Notes: a model not told the origin generated them from the sequence alone. 64,000 nucleotides of DNA from Hyphomicrobiales bacterium (GCA_900470155.1 UBZT01000014.1:62001-126000); one strand, 5' to 3'; positions 45,990-54,868 are shown, counted from the first letter of the stretch. Numbers and translations are program-made.

Positions 45990-46529
45990 TCAAACAATCC
46001 GATTGCGGCGTTCTTTCACGATCGCCAGCAATGCATGCGCGGCCAGGATTGGTGCATCGTCAGACACGCCGAACATCAAGAGGCCGTCGCCTTCGGAATA
46101 GGGGGCCGCCGCGACACTGCTGCCAAATATGATGGCAACCGGCTTTCCGCTCTCCAGAAGTGAGATGAGGATGGCAGCCACGCCATCGCTGTCGCTCTCC
46201 CGCAACGTGCCGGCAAAGCCCAGACAAAGAGCCGCATCGAAGTCTTCGGAGACGATCTGGCTGGCAGCCAAAGTATCGGCGAGATCGTCTCGGGCTGCCC
46301 TGTCGAGAAGAAATCGGCGCACACTCGGTTCCTGTGGCTCCGCGTCTCTGAAGTCGGGAAGATTGGGATGACCGCCGGTCAACGTGGCCAGCACAACCTC
46401 TGCGCCGGCGTTCTTGAAAAGATAATAGGGTGACGCGATGCGTCCCAGTGTGACCGCGCCAGCCGATGGATCGCCCGTTTCGTCTGTCGAAAGAATGACC
46501 AGTAAACGGATCGGCTGGCTGCCTTCCAT
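45990..46529 (-). CDS. DJ-1/PfpI-superfamily protein lacking the nucleophilic cysteine
   Basis: A 179-aa protein with the family outline: KxVxxIILST-like start (RLLVILSTDE), SPYYLFKNAGAEVVLATLTGGHPNLPDF, DFDAALCLGFAGTLRE and a GKPVAIIFGSS elbow. In active members the last reads like VAAxCHGP with a reactive Cys; here it is Phe-Gly, so the usual catalytic or redox role should be lost. A regulatory or binding role is possible. The open frame goes upstream to 46811 within the regulator gene; the ATG at 46529 fits the family. It carries the 31-bp element copy B. Confidence 0.7.
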   Translation of the reverse strand: MEGSQPIRLLVILSTDETGDPSAGAVTLGRIASPYYLFKNAGAEVVLATLTGGHPNLPDFRDAEPQEPSVRRFLLDRAARDDLADTLAASQIVSEDFDAALCLGFAGTLRESDSDGVAAILISLLESGKPVAIIFGSSVAAAPYSEGDGLLMFGVSDDAPILAAHALLAIVKERRNRIV

Positions 46530-46575
46530 GACGCGCTCCTCTTCGCGCAGACGATGCCCTCTGGCAGGGCAGGAA

Positions 46576-46606
46576 GCGAGTTTAGAGTTGTAAATCTGTG
46601 TAAACG
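46576..46606 (-). promoter_or_regulatory. 31-bp triple direct-repeat element, copy B
   Basis: On the plus strand it contains GTTTAG, GTAAAT and GTAAAC at a 10-bp period, and matches copy A (45939-45969) at 24 of 31 positions, with both ends (GCGAGT and AAACG) identical. The nearest edge is 47 bases from the PfpI-like start. It lies between the regulator stop and that gene. Confidence 0.65.
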
Positions 46607-46638
46607 CGTTTTCCGGGCTGTGTGGCCACGATGCGAGG

Positions 46639-49317
46639 TCAAGCCAAGTCGCGTTCGACAAGCCGGGCCAATGCGATGGCCCCTGAGTCAACCGCCGTGC
46701 GCCCCGCCACGTCGAGGCTGAGTTTCGCACTCGCCAGGTCCAACATTTCGAGCTGTATGTTTGCCTTTGCCCGGTGAAGTTCGGGAAGGTACCACGCCTC
46801 TCCTGAGGCACTGCTCTTTTTCAGGGAGTGATCGAGTACCGCAATGGCCTCGGGATTGCGACCCAGTCCGGACAGCGCGCGCGCTTCCGTTGCAACGAAC
46901 ATCGTCTCGAACAGGATAAAGCCCGCTTTCCGCAGGGATTGCAGGCCGTGTCGAAGCTGACGCAGGCATGCCTGATTGTCGCCGTCCCGCCGCACAAGCT
47001 CTGCCTCGAAACATTCCGCATAGGTGCGCCAAACATCGAGCATGGTCGCCTTCGTGTGATTTCTGAGCATGGCGACATAGTGGGCCGCCAACGCATCGTT
47101 GCCGGACATAAGTGCAAGCGGGCAGGCCGCTTCCGCCAATGCATTGGTAAGGGAGGCGTAGTGTCCGATGCTCTCAGCATAGTCGAGCGTGGACACCACA
47201 TCGGCCATGGCCTCCTGCTCGCGTCCGAGGAACCACTTGCACCGTGAAAGCACGATCCTCGCAGTTACCCGCTGGTCAAACTGAAAGCGGATCGCGTGTC
47301 CGGCCGATGGAAGCCCCTCGTATTCGAGAAGCATGGCGCTGAGGCAATCAGCGGCTTCGGCGTGGCGGCCCAGCCAATGAAGGGTCGCGCCCTTCATACG
47401 GTGGCCTATGACAATGTCGGCGGGATCCGGTGACCGGGCCGCCATCTCTGCGAATCGAAGTGTCAAACCGAATGCGGTATTCGGCTCCGCTCGGTTCAAG
47501 GCGTCGACCCAAAGCCCCCAGATGGATCGGAGCTGATGATCGACATCCCCAAGTTTCTCGGCGATGCGCGCCGACGCCGTCCAGGCCTCGACACCTCGAC
47601 CAGGGGCATCGGCGGCGATCAGTTGCGGCCATCCCAGGGCCGCGTACAGTTTCATTCTGCTTGCCTCGTCGATGTCGGGATTTGCATCGAGAAAGGCGAT
47701 CGATGACGTAACCGCAGCAATGCATTCGTCGAACAGGGATAGTTTGAAAAATAGCGGCAAGGCGGCGACTGTAACTCTCGCGCCCTGGAGCCTCTCACCA
47801 TTGCCGAGAAGCGCCCAGTCGAGATAGTCTCGGAGACTGGGTAGGAGATAGCCAAAGTCGCACGTTACCTCGGCGGTGGCATTGGTATGCATCGCCGATG
47901 CGGATCCCTCGAAAAGCTCCCAAAGATAGGTCCCAAACCGGGCCATCACCTGATCGAAAGCGCCGGATTCGGCGAGCTTCATCGAGGCATAGATACGTGT
48001 GGTGTCGAGCAAACGATACGACTGATCGGTTGCGCCCATCTCAACGACGACCAGCGATTTGGCAACAAGCGCGGCCAGAAGATCGTCGGCATCGCCGGTG
48101 AGCACGGCTTCTGCTCCGCTGGTGGAAAAACGTCCTCTGAAGACAGAGAGTTCGGCCAGCGCGCGCTGTTCCATAGGGTTCAGCAGCATGTAGCTCCAGT
48201 CCAGAGCCGCGCGAAGCGTCTGGTGCCTGGGCAGCGCAGTCCGCCGTCCTCGGGTAAGAATCTTGAAGCAATCGTTGAGGGATTTGCCGAGCGACGCAAC
48301 GCCCATCGATTCGAGACGGCCTGCAGCAAGTTCAATGGCGAGCGCAATCCCATCAAGCCGCGTGCAGATGTCGATGACGATGGGGGCATCTTCGTCGGTG
48401 AGCTTGTAGCCGCCCAGGCACGCATCGGCCCGCTCCACGAACAGTTGCACGGCCGGGAACCTGAGCGCCTCCTCGGGGCTGACGTCGCTTGTCGGCGTAT
48501 CGAGGGACAGGAGACGGTGAACACGCTCGCCGCTTCCCCTGAGCGGTTCGCGGCTTGTGGCGAGGAACCTGACCGACGGCGTTCGCTGCAGGACCCCTTC
48601 GACGAATTTCGTCGCATCCTCGATCAGGTGTTCGCATCCGTCGAGAACGACCAGGGTCGGCATTGCTTCAAGCGTCTTGCATATCGTTTCCAGCATATCG
48701 TCGGCGCGCGATTTGACGCCGAGAGCGGATGCGACAACCGTCGGCAGGAGATCGCCTGACGCCACGTCGGAGAGTTCGACACGCACGACCTTCAGACTGT
48801 TGGACGATTTGCTGGCGACCGCTCTGGCGACAGTGGACTTTCCAATCCCGCCTGGGCCAGTGACAGTGACCAGTCGGCTTTTTTCCAACTGTGACAAGAT
48901 CGTCTCGATGCTTTGATCGCGGCCAAATATCCGCAAGGCATCTCCGTCGCGTGGTCCCGGGGCAAGTGCAGGCTTGATTGGCGGAGGCTGTGATCGGCGC
49001 TCCATCGGCGCGATGAAGGTATAGCCGCGCCCCGGAATGTTGGCGATGAAGTGAGGTTCGGACTTCGTGTCTCCCAGAGCCTTCCTCAATGCAGACATGT
49101 GCACCCGCAGGTTGGCATCGTCGACGAAAGTGTCTGGCCAAACATGCTTTATGATTTCCTGGTTGGTCTTGAGCTCGCCCGGATGGGCGACCAGGAAAAG
49201 CAGGATGTCGATAGCACGGCTCCCCAGGGGCACGATTGTTGCGTCCCGCAACAGGCTTCGCCTGGCAGGCACGATCGAGAACGGTGCGAAATACAGTTCC
49301 TCTTCCAATCGCGCCAC
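46639..49317 (-). CDS. Winged-helix STAND-type ATPase transcriptional regulator
   Basis: An 892-aa regulator. Residues 5-105 are an OmpR/PhoB-type winged helix (VPLGSRAIDILLFLVAHPGELKTNQEIIKHVWPDTFVDDANLRVHMSALRKAL). A P-loop ATPase follows (GPGGIGKST at 154-162, Walker B TLVVLDGCEHLI), with the NB-ARC-like LATSREPL and a winged/helical segment. The C-terminal 400 residues are helical, TPR-like, and probably form the sensor. Such proteins switch by ATP-dependent oligomerisation. Genes downstream in the same direction are its likely targets. Confidence 0.88.
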   Translation of the reverse strand: MARLEEELYFAPFSIVPARRSLLRDATIVPLGSRAIDILLFLVAHPGELKTNQEIIKHVWPDTFVDDANLRVHMSALRKALGDTKSEPHFIANIPGRGYTFIAPMERRSQPPPIKPALAPGPRDGDALRIFGRDQSIETILSQLEKSRLVTVTGPGGIGKSTVARAVASKSSNSLKVVRVELSDVASGDLLPTVVASALGVKSRADDMLETICKTLEAMPTLVVLDGCEHLIEDATKFVEGVLQRTPSVRFLATSREPLRGSGERVHRLLSLDTPTSDVSPEEALRFPAVQLFVERADACLGGYKLTDEDAPIVIDICTRLDGIALAIELAAGRLESMGVASLGKSLNDCFKILTRGRRTALPRHQTLRAALDWSYMLLNPMEQRALAELSVFRGRFSTSGAEAVLTGDADDLLAALVAKSLVVVEMGATDQSYRLLDTTRIYASMKLAESGAFDQVMARFGTYLWELFEGSASAMHTNATAEVTCDFGYLLPSLRDYLDWALLGNGERLQGARVTVAALPLFFKLSLFDECIAAVTSSIAFLDANPDIDEASRMKLYAALGWPQLIAADAPGRGVEAWTASARIAEKLGDVDHQLRSIWGLWVDALNRAEPNTAFGLTLRFAEMAARSPDPADIVIGHRMKGATLHWLGRHAEAADCLSAMLLEYEGLPSAGHAIRFQFDQRVTARIVLSRCKWFLGREQEAMADVVSTLDYAESIGHYASLTNALAEAACPLALMSGNDALAAHYVAMLRNHTKATMLDVWRTYAECFEAELVRRDGDNQACLRQLRHGLQSLRKAGFILFETMFVATEARALSGLGRNPEAIAVLDHSLKKSSASGEAWYLPELHRAKANIQLEMLDLASAKLSLDVAGRTAVDSGAIALARLVERDLA

Positions 49318-49715
49318 TCCAGCGACACCAATCCCAATGGTCTTTGTTCACGTCGCGCCACTACACGTCGGGGTAGTGTGCATCGCTCTTATGCTTCACT
49401 GTAAGACACACTTGGCAATTGCCAAATAAAATACCGGAAAATCCTACAAACGGATGAGACGTTTCTTGCTATTCGGGACGCCCAAGCGACGTTGCTCGCG
49501 CAATTCATTTCGGTGCAATACGGAAACCGGCATTGATGCCAACGCTGGAGACCTTTGAATTTTAAAATCAGCTAATGCAGCGGGCGCGACTATTTACGCA
49601 AAGTCGCATCAGCACTCTAACGCATGGAAATCAGATCTGCATCAGGTTTGTAGTTGAGTGTGGAGGGGCCGTGACAGTAAGGTCTCGATGACAGGGGCAC
49701 GCGGGTCGGGACATT
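49318..49715. other. Divergent intergenic region, regulator / DUF599 gene
   Basis: 398 bases, AT-richer than the flanks. It holds a perfect palindrome (49412-49425). A short inverted repeat GCGACT...AGTCGC (49587-49608) encloses an ATTTACGC that resembles one hexamer of the 31-bp elements. No gene or RNA was recognised. Confidence 0.6.
49412..49425. promoter_or_regulatory. Perfect 14-bp palindrome TTGGCAATTGCCAA
   Basis: It lies 95 bases upstream of the STAND-type regulator start in the divergent region. The perfect symmetry suits a dimeric repressor operator. It differs from the direct-repeat elements, so a different regulator would be expected. Confidence 0.55.
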
Positions 49716-50426
49716 ATGGATATTCTCAATATAGCTTCGATCGCATATTTCCTCGTCATCTGGATGACGATAGAACCCTTGATGGCAGCCGGGTGGCCGA
49801 AGAAGCTGGACAGTCTTCTCGTCGATATGGTGCGTATCCGGGCCGCATGGATGCGCGAGGTTCTGACCCGCGACAACAATTTCATCGGTGACGCCGCTAT
49901 CCTCGGCCACACGATCAACTCCGCATCTTTTTTTGGATCGGCGAACCTCATTGTAATCGTTGGCATGAGCAGCGCGCTGTTCATGGAGCCCGATTACGGT
50001 ACGGGTGCCGGCCTGATCGCCAAGTTTGCCGCGCAAGACCCGGTCTGGTTCTTTCAATGCAAGGTCCTGTTGATCATGGCGACCTTGATGCGAGGCCTGT
50101 CCGATTTCATTTGGGCTGTGCGTCAGATCAACTACTGCCTGGCCGCCATCGGAGCCAGCCCCTCCCGTGAGGAGGACAGGGACATCACGGCGTGGACAAA
50201 CGCCCTGACGCTTGTGCTCAATCCGGCACTTCGTTCATTCAGCGTCGGGGTTCGGTCATACTACTTCACTGTGGCCGCAGCGTTCTGGTTTCTGGGGCCG
50301 ATACCGTTCATGATCGCAACCACGTGTTCGGTCGGGCTTCTGATCTGGCGACAGACGTGGTCAGATACCGCCAAGGGCGTGACCGCCATAAGAAAGCTTC
50401 TCGATAGTTGCGGTCCCAAGCCGTAG
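49716..50426 (+). CDS. DUF599 family membrane protein
   Basis: A 236-aa protein with about five membrane segments (IASIAYFLVIWMTIEPLMAA, ANLIVIVGMSSALFM, VLLIMATLMRGLSDFIWAV, FTVAAAFWFLGPIPFMIATT). The motif RxxWMREVLTRDNNFIGDAAILGHTINSASFFGSANL is the DUF599 signature. Function unknown. It is transcribed away from the accessory operon. Confidence 0.82.
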   Translation: MDILNIASIAYFLVIWMTIEPLMAAGWPKKLDSLLVDMVRIRAAWMREVLTRDNNFIGDAAILGHTINSASFFGSANLIVIVGMSSALFMEPDYGTGAGLIAKFAAQDPVWFFQCKVLLIMATLMRGLSDFIWAVRQINYCLAAIGASPSREEDRDITAWTNALTLVLNPALRSFSVGVRSYYFTVAAAFWFLGPIPFMIATTCSVGLLIWRQTWSDTAKGVTAIRKLLDSCGPKP

Positions 50427-50687
50427 CATTCAGTTCAGATCACCGGCGTCCACCGTAAAAGGCGCTCAGTCGTGATCCATTCACATTCGGATGCTGTGGT
50501 TTCTCGTGATCGTTTCGCCGATTTTTCCACGAGTGCTCCTGCGAGACGGACATTTCAGTATGCTTGGTGCGAAGTGGCGCGAATGCTTCCCGGGCGGCGG
50601 TTTTGTTGTATTCTACCTGGATCAGGGCAAGGCTCAGCGACAAGGCAGACGCCAGGAAGCCCGTCCTCAACTTTCGGTAGGATCCCA

Positions 50688-50987
50688 ATGTTCAAGCCAC
50701 CCGCGTTCAACCTGGTTCTTGCTGCGGGACTGATTTCAGCGCTAACGTCATGCAGCGCCGATACGCTCTCGACTGCGCCGACCAAAGGTCCGTGCAATGC
50801 GGAAGCCGCCCAGAGCCTCGTCGGCAAGCCGAAACCTTCAGACCCGGAGGCAATGCAACTGACGAACTCGAAGACCGTTCGCCAGATCGAGCCGGGCCAG
50901 ATGGTGACGCAAGATTTCAGAGAAGATCGCGTGACGATCGAGACGGACCCCGCCAGCGGCATGGTTGTCACGGCCAGGTGTGGCTGA
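50688..50987 (+). CDS. Peptidase inhibitor I78-family lipoprotein
   Basis: A 99-aa protein with a lipoprotein signal (FNLVLAAGLISALTSC, acylated Cys at the end). The mature part has NAEAAQSLVGKPK, VRQIEPGQMVTQDFREDRVTIETD and a final GMVVTARCG, the I78 inhibitor fold (potato inhibitor I-like). It may protect the periplasm from subtilisin-like proteases. Upstream reading-frame extension to 50472 has no family similarity. Confidence 0.8.
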   Translation: MFKPPAFNLVLAAGLISALTSCSADTLSTAPTKGPCNAEAAQSLVGKPKPSDPEAMQLTNSKTVRQIEPGQMVTQDFREDRVTIETDPASGMVVTARCG

Positions 50988-51243
50988 CGACCGGCGCTGC
51001 ACATTTGAGACGGATGTCGGTTGTCGTTGCCGCAAAATTTGATGCATCGATACGGTTCAAAATTTTCATGGTCTCATTTGACCATCTAATATATCAGTTT
51101 CCGGGAACGTTGCAGGGCGAGATTCGCGATCCGTCATACTGTGGAAAGTCTCGTGGCTGCACAGCGGAGAGCGTCTTGGGCCTTTGTTTGCGTTCGGCAG
51201 CATGCGGTGGCTTGGTATGCCGTTTCGATAAGGGGAAATGCAG

Positions 51244-52284
51244 ATGAGATGGAAGCGGACGATACAGCTGCTCGACGTTCACGCCGAAGGTGAAATCGGC
51301 AAGGTGGCGATTGGTGGTGTGCCGAAGATTCCGGGTGAAACCGTAGCGGATCAGTTGGCATGGCTCAACTCTGACCCCAAGGGTGAAGAGCTGCGCCGCA
51401 TGCTCGTCCTGGAACCACGCGGAGCGCCGATCGGCTCGGTCAATCTGCTTCTGCCGCCGAAAAATCCTGCCGCCGATGCCGCCTTTGTCATCCTGCAGCC
51501 GGATCAGGCGCATGCCAGTTCCGGTTCGAATTCGATCTGCGTGACCACGGCTCTGTTGGAGGCTGGTATCGTCGAGATGCAGGAGCCTGAGACCATCGTG
51601 ATGCTGGAAACGGCGGCAGGCCTCGTCAAGGCGACGGCGACCTGCCGTGATGGCCGCTGCGAGCGCGTCAAGCTGACCATGGTGCCTTCCTTCGTCCACG
51701 AACTCGATGTCGCCCTCGAAACCGAGCAATGGGGCCGCATCACCTTTGACCTCAGCTATGGCGGCATATTCTATGCGCTGGTCGATGTCGGTCAGGTTGG
51801 CCTGACCATCGAAAAGGCCAATGCTCGCGCACTGGTCGAGGCGGGCATGATCCTGAAGGAAGAAATCAATCGCAAGATCCCGGTGGTGCATCCCGAGATC
51901 TCCGCCATTTCCGGCGTCGCCTATGTCATGTTCCGCGATGTCGATCCCGATGGTGCCATCCGCACCTGCACGACGATGTGGCCGGGACGTGTGGACCGCT
52001 CGCCCTGCGGAACCGGCAATTCGGCAAACCTGGCAACGCTTCACGCCCGCGGCCTTGCCAAGGTCGGCGACGTGATGACGTCACGCTCGATCATCGGATC
52101 CGAATTCGAGGTCGGCCTTGCGGGCGTGACAGAGGTTGCGGGCCGCTCTGCGGTCATCCCGACGATCAGCGGACGCGGTTTCACCTTTGGCCTGCATCAG
52201 GTTGCACTCGATCCCTTCGATCCTTTCGAGCGTGGATTTGCACTCACCGACGTCTGGGGGCCGTCTTCCGGTTCGATCGGTTGA
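51244..52284 (+). CDS. trans-3-hydroxy-L-proline dehydratase (proline racemase family)
   Basis: A 346-aa proline-racemase-superfamily enzyme. The first catalytic site reads SSGSNS with Ser93 where racemases have Cys; the second is DRSPCGTGNSA with Cys255. The Ser/Cys pair, and the closeness of the whole protein to the Agrobacterium protein characterised as trans-3-hydroxy-L-proline dehydratase (as I remember it), support dehydration to pyrroline-2-carboxylate, perhaps with some 4-hydroxyproline epimerase activity. The ATG at 51244 has AGGGG eight bases upstream; one at 51238 is also in frame. Confidence 0.82.
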   Translation: MRWKRTIQLLDVHAEGEIGKVAIGGVPKIPGETVADQLAWLNSDPKGEELRRMLVLEPRGAPIGSVNLLLPPKNPAADAAFVILQPDQAHASSGSNSICVTTALLEAGIVEMQEPETIVMLETAAGLVKATATCRDGRCERVKLTMVPSFVHELDVALETEQWGRITFDLSYGGIFYALVDVGQVGLTIEKANARALVEAGMILKEEINRKIPVVHPEISAISGVAYVMFRDVDPDGAIRTCTTMWPGRVDRSPCGTGNSANLATLHARGLAKVGDVMTSRSIIGSEFEVGLAGVTEVAGRSAVIPTISGRGFTFGLHQVALDPFDPFERGFALTDVWGPSSGSIG

Positions 52285-52462
52285 GGCGCGGAGCGTTGAG
52301 AATTGGGGCTAATCACCATGGCATTGCTGATTTCGTTAAATTGCGATGCAAGTTGGTAGGCCAATCGTAAGGGTCTTGTTTTTCCCCATCTTGCTATCTG
52401 CCGATGCCAGCGAATATGTAGGATCGATATGTGTAAATCTCAGATTGGCAAGTAATTTCTAA

Positions 52463-53197
52463 ATGAAAGAACGAGTTGCATTAGGATCAAGTCTGTTGCC
52501 ATTTCCGGCAATGCCTTCGACACTTCGCGGAAGTGCCGTGTTTGCCGGCTTAACTCTTGAAGAAGATCGGGAGTGGCTGTCCCGGTGTCACACGCGCGCT
52601 CTTTGCGCCGGCGAAAGCCTCGTCGACTTCGAAGATGCGTCAAAGGATGTCTTCATCGTCCAGACGGGCGAAGTCCGGGCGGTTCTGCGCTTTTCGGTCG
52701 GCAAGGAAGCGATCCTTGGAACCTTCCGGCGCGGCGATATTCTCGGGGAATTGGCGGCCATCGACGATCTGAGCCGTTCGGCAAGCCTGATGGCCGTCAG
52801 CGAGGCGCTGGTCACCGTCATTCCCTATGCAGTGTTCCATGACATCCTGAGGCAGCGCCCGGACGTTGCGCTGTCGCTTCTGCAACTGCTGTCGAAGCGC
52901 GTTCGCTCGATGAACGAGCGTTTGTCGGAGCTGTCGTTCCTCGACACCAAGCATCGGCTCTACAACACGCTGCTGCGCCTGTCTCGCCTGCGAACCGATG
53001 GCGGGCGTGAGCGCATCATCTCGCCGCCGCTGGTCCATGCTGAACTGGCCGAGCATATCGGCGCCAGCCGCGAAACCGTGTCGCGGGAAATGTCACGCCT
53101 GGCCCGCGAGCAGCTTGTCGAGCGCACAAGTCGTGCCATCGTGCTGAAGAACCCGCTCGAACTGTCGAAGCGCATCTCCCGGGCGCTGGAAGGCTAA
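52463..53197 (+). CDS. Crp/Fnr-family transcriptional regulator
   Basis: A 244-aa regulator with an N-terminal cyclic-nucleotide-binding-type beta roll (AGESLVDFEDASKDVFIVQTGEVRAVL...RGDILGELAAID) and a C-terminal HTH_Crp (LAEHIGASRETVSREMSRLAREQLV). No FNR-type N-terminal cysteine cluster is present, so it is not an Fe-S oxygen sensor. The effector is unknown. It lies downstream of the hydroxyproline enzyme but 178 bases away. Confidence 0.87.
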   Translation: MKERVALGSSLLPFPAMPSTLRGSAVFAGLTLEEDREWLSRCHTRALCAGESLVDFEDASKDVFIVQTGEVRAVLRFSVGKEAILGTFRRGDILGELAAIDDLSRSASLMAVSEALVTVIPYAVFHDILRQRPDVALSLLQLLSKRVRSMNERLSELSFLDTKHRLYNTLLRLSRLRTDGGRERIISPPLVHAELAEHIGASRETVSREMSRLAREQLVERTSRAIVLKNPLELSKRISRALEG

Positions 53198-53211
53198 ACC
53201 TTGAGCCCCGA

Positions 53212-53640
53212 TCAGGGATAGATCACGCCCTTGCGCAGGATCACATTGGCATAGAGACGCGGTTCGCCGGTCTGTACAATTGTATGGGCCGCCTTAACCC
53301 GGTTGTAGAAGTCGGCGCCAACCAGCGGCGTGACCGCGATTTTTGCCTCGTGGCGGGCGCAGCAGGCGATGATTTCCTCGTGCACCGGATCGATCTGCTC
53401 GGGTTTGCCGCCAACGGTCGATCGGAATATCGCCTCGGGCACAAAGTCGTCGATCGGCATAACGCTCAACACCGCATTCAGCACCGGGACGATGTGGTGG
53501 CCGTCGAGTCGGACCAGCCGACGCCCATGTTCCAGCGCCGGATAGTTGCCATCGACAATGGCAATCTCGTCGCCATGGCCCATGGCGCGTAGCGTCGCCA
53601 GAAGCTCGGGGCTCAGAAGCGGATCAATTCCCTTCAGCAT
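53212..53640 (-). CDS. RbsD/FucU-family sugar mutarotase
   Basis: A 142-aa RbsD/FucU protein that interconverts sugar anomers or pyranose/furanose forms. It shows LRAMGHGDEIAIVDGNYPA with the catalytic His, and a C-terminal ETRLYANVILRKGV-like ending (GEPRLYANVILRKGVIYP). FucU-like length (about 140 aa) is seen. It overlaps the frcR 3' end by 17 bases, so it is co-transcribed with the fructose regulator and probably supplies the right fructose anomer or another sugar of the same regulon. Confidence 0.87.
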   Translation of the reverse strand: MLKGIDPLLSPELLATLRAMGHGDEIAIVDGNYPALEHGRRLVRLDGHHIVPVLNAVLSVMPIDDFVPEAIFRSTVGGKPEQIDPVHEEIIACCARHEAKIAVTPLVGADFYNRVKAAHTIVQTGEPRLYANVILRKGVIYP

Positions 53641-54868
53641 GTTCTATTTCCTTGAACAACACGGTTTGGTCGATGAGGTAGCGGGCAAAGATCGGCAGGC
53701 TGGCACCACCGATGGCGCGCGCCTGGGCGCCGACTGCGCCTTCGATGATCTCGGGGATGACGACGCCTTGCAGGTCGAGGCGGTTGACCGCTTCGACGGT
53801 TGCCGTCACCAGGCGGCTGCGCACCCAGTCCGGGAAACCGCCATCGATGATGGCGGCAGAAAAGTCGATGATCGAGACGGCAGCGATGACGGCCTGCGCC
53901 AGGGCTGCTGCCGTATCCTGGATCCAGATTTCCAGCGGTTCACCGAAATCGATCCATTCCTCGGCCGCATACCAGAGCGGCTGCGGATCGATCCCGCGCT
54001 CGCGCAGTAGGTTTTCCAGCACGAAGATCGAAGCAATGTCGAGTAGCTGTCGGGTTTGCCCGTGTTTGTCGCGCACGGGCAGGGGACCGATTGCGCCCGC
54101 AGTGCCGGTGCGCCCGACAAACAGCGAGGAATTGACCACGATGCCGCCGCCGATGAAGGAGCCGATGTAGAAATACACGAAATCCGGATGCTGGGAGCCT
54201 GCGCCGAAGACAAGCTCTGCTCCGCAGGCGCTGGTCGCATCGTTGCGCAGATAGACCGGATGGCTCATTCGGCTGGCCACCTCGGCCTGCAGGTCGACAG
54301 TGCGCCAGATCTCCATCGCCCCCTCCGGCGCGCCGACTTCTTCCGCCCAGTTCCACAATTCGAAGGGGGCCGCAATGCCGATGCCGGCGATCCGGCCCCG
54401 GTGTTCCGCGCTCATGGCCGCTTCCATCTCTGCGATGCCCTCGCAGATGAAGGGCAGCAGATGGTCGGGATGCGGATAGCGATAGGTGCGATGTTTCTGA
54501 ATGCGAATCTGGCCAATGAAATCCATCAGCACCAGGTCCGCGCTGCGCCGACCGATCTTGACCCCGAACGAAAATACCGCTTCCGGATTGAGATACATGG
54601 GAATGGAAGGCTGGCCGACGCGGCCACGTACCGGTTCGCCGCGCAAAAGCAGCCTGTCATTTTCCAGCGAGCGCATGATGACCGACACGGTCTGGGCCGA
54701 CAGTCCGGTCATCCGGGCGATATCAGCCTTGGAGTACCCGCGGTTCTGCCGCACGAGGGACAGCACCAGCCGCTCGTTGTAGGCGCGCACGCGCACCTGG
54801 TTCGAGCCGCCGCCGGCACTCACCCTGGGCGTCTGTTCCGCCAGCTGTGCTTGATCATTCTGTGACAC
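53624..54868 (-). CDS. frcR: ROK-family transcriptional regulator of fructose uptake (FrcR-like)
   Basis: A 414-aa ROK protein: an N-terminal winged helix (YSKADIARMTGLSAQTVSVIMRSLENDRLL) and a sugar-kinase-like domain (FSFGVKIGRRSADLVLMDF, FIGGGIVVNSSLFVGRTGTAGAIG). The start codon is GTG. It is divergent from frcB, the same arrangement as frcR-frcBCAK in Sinorhizobium. It presumably represses or activates the operon in response to sugar. Confidence 0.85.
   Translation of the reverse strand: MSQNDQAQLAEQTPRVSAGGGSNQVRVRAYNERLVLSLVRQNRGYSKADIARMTGLSAQTVSVIMRSLENDRLLLRGEPVRGRVGQPSIPMYLNPEAVFSFGVKIGRRSADLVLMDFIGQIRIQKHRTYRYPHPDHLLPFICEGIAEMEAAMSAEHRGRIAGIGIAAPFELWNWAEEVGAPEGAMEIWRTVDLQAEVASRMSHPVYLRNDATSACGAELVFGAGSQHPDFVYFYIGSFIGGGIVVNSSLFVGRTGTAGAIGPLPVRDKHGQTRQLLDIASIFVLENLLRERGIDPQPLWYAAEEWIDFGEPLEIWIQDTAAALAQAVIAAVSIIDFSAAIIDGGFPDWVRSRLVTATVEAVNRLDLQGVVIPEIIEGAVGAQARAIGGASLPIFARYLIDQTVLFKEIEHAEGN

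Noticed and set aside
50440-50688. 82-codon minus-strand frame next to the I78 gene
   Set aside because: It has a weak hydrophobic stretch only, no ribosome binding site was evident and no family resemblance; it overlaps the I78 leader.
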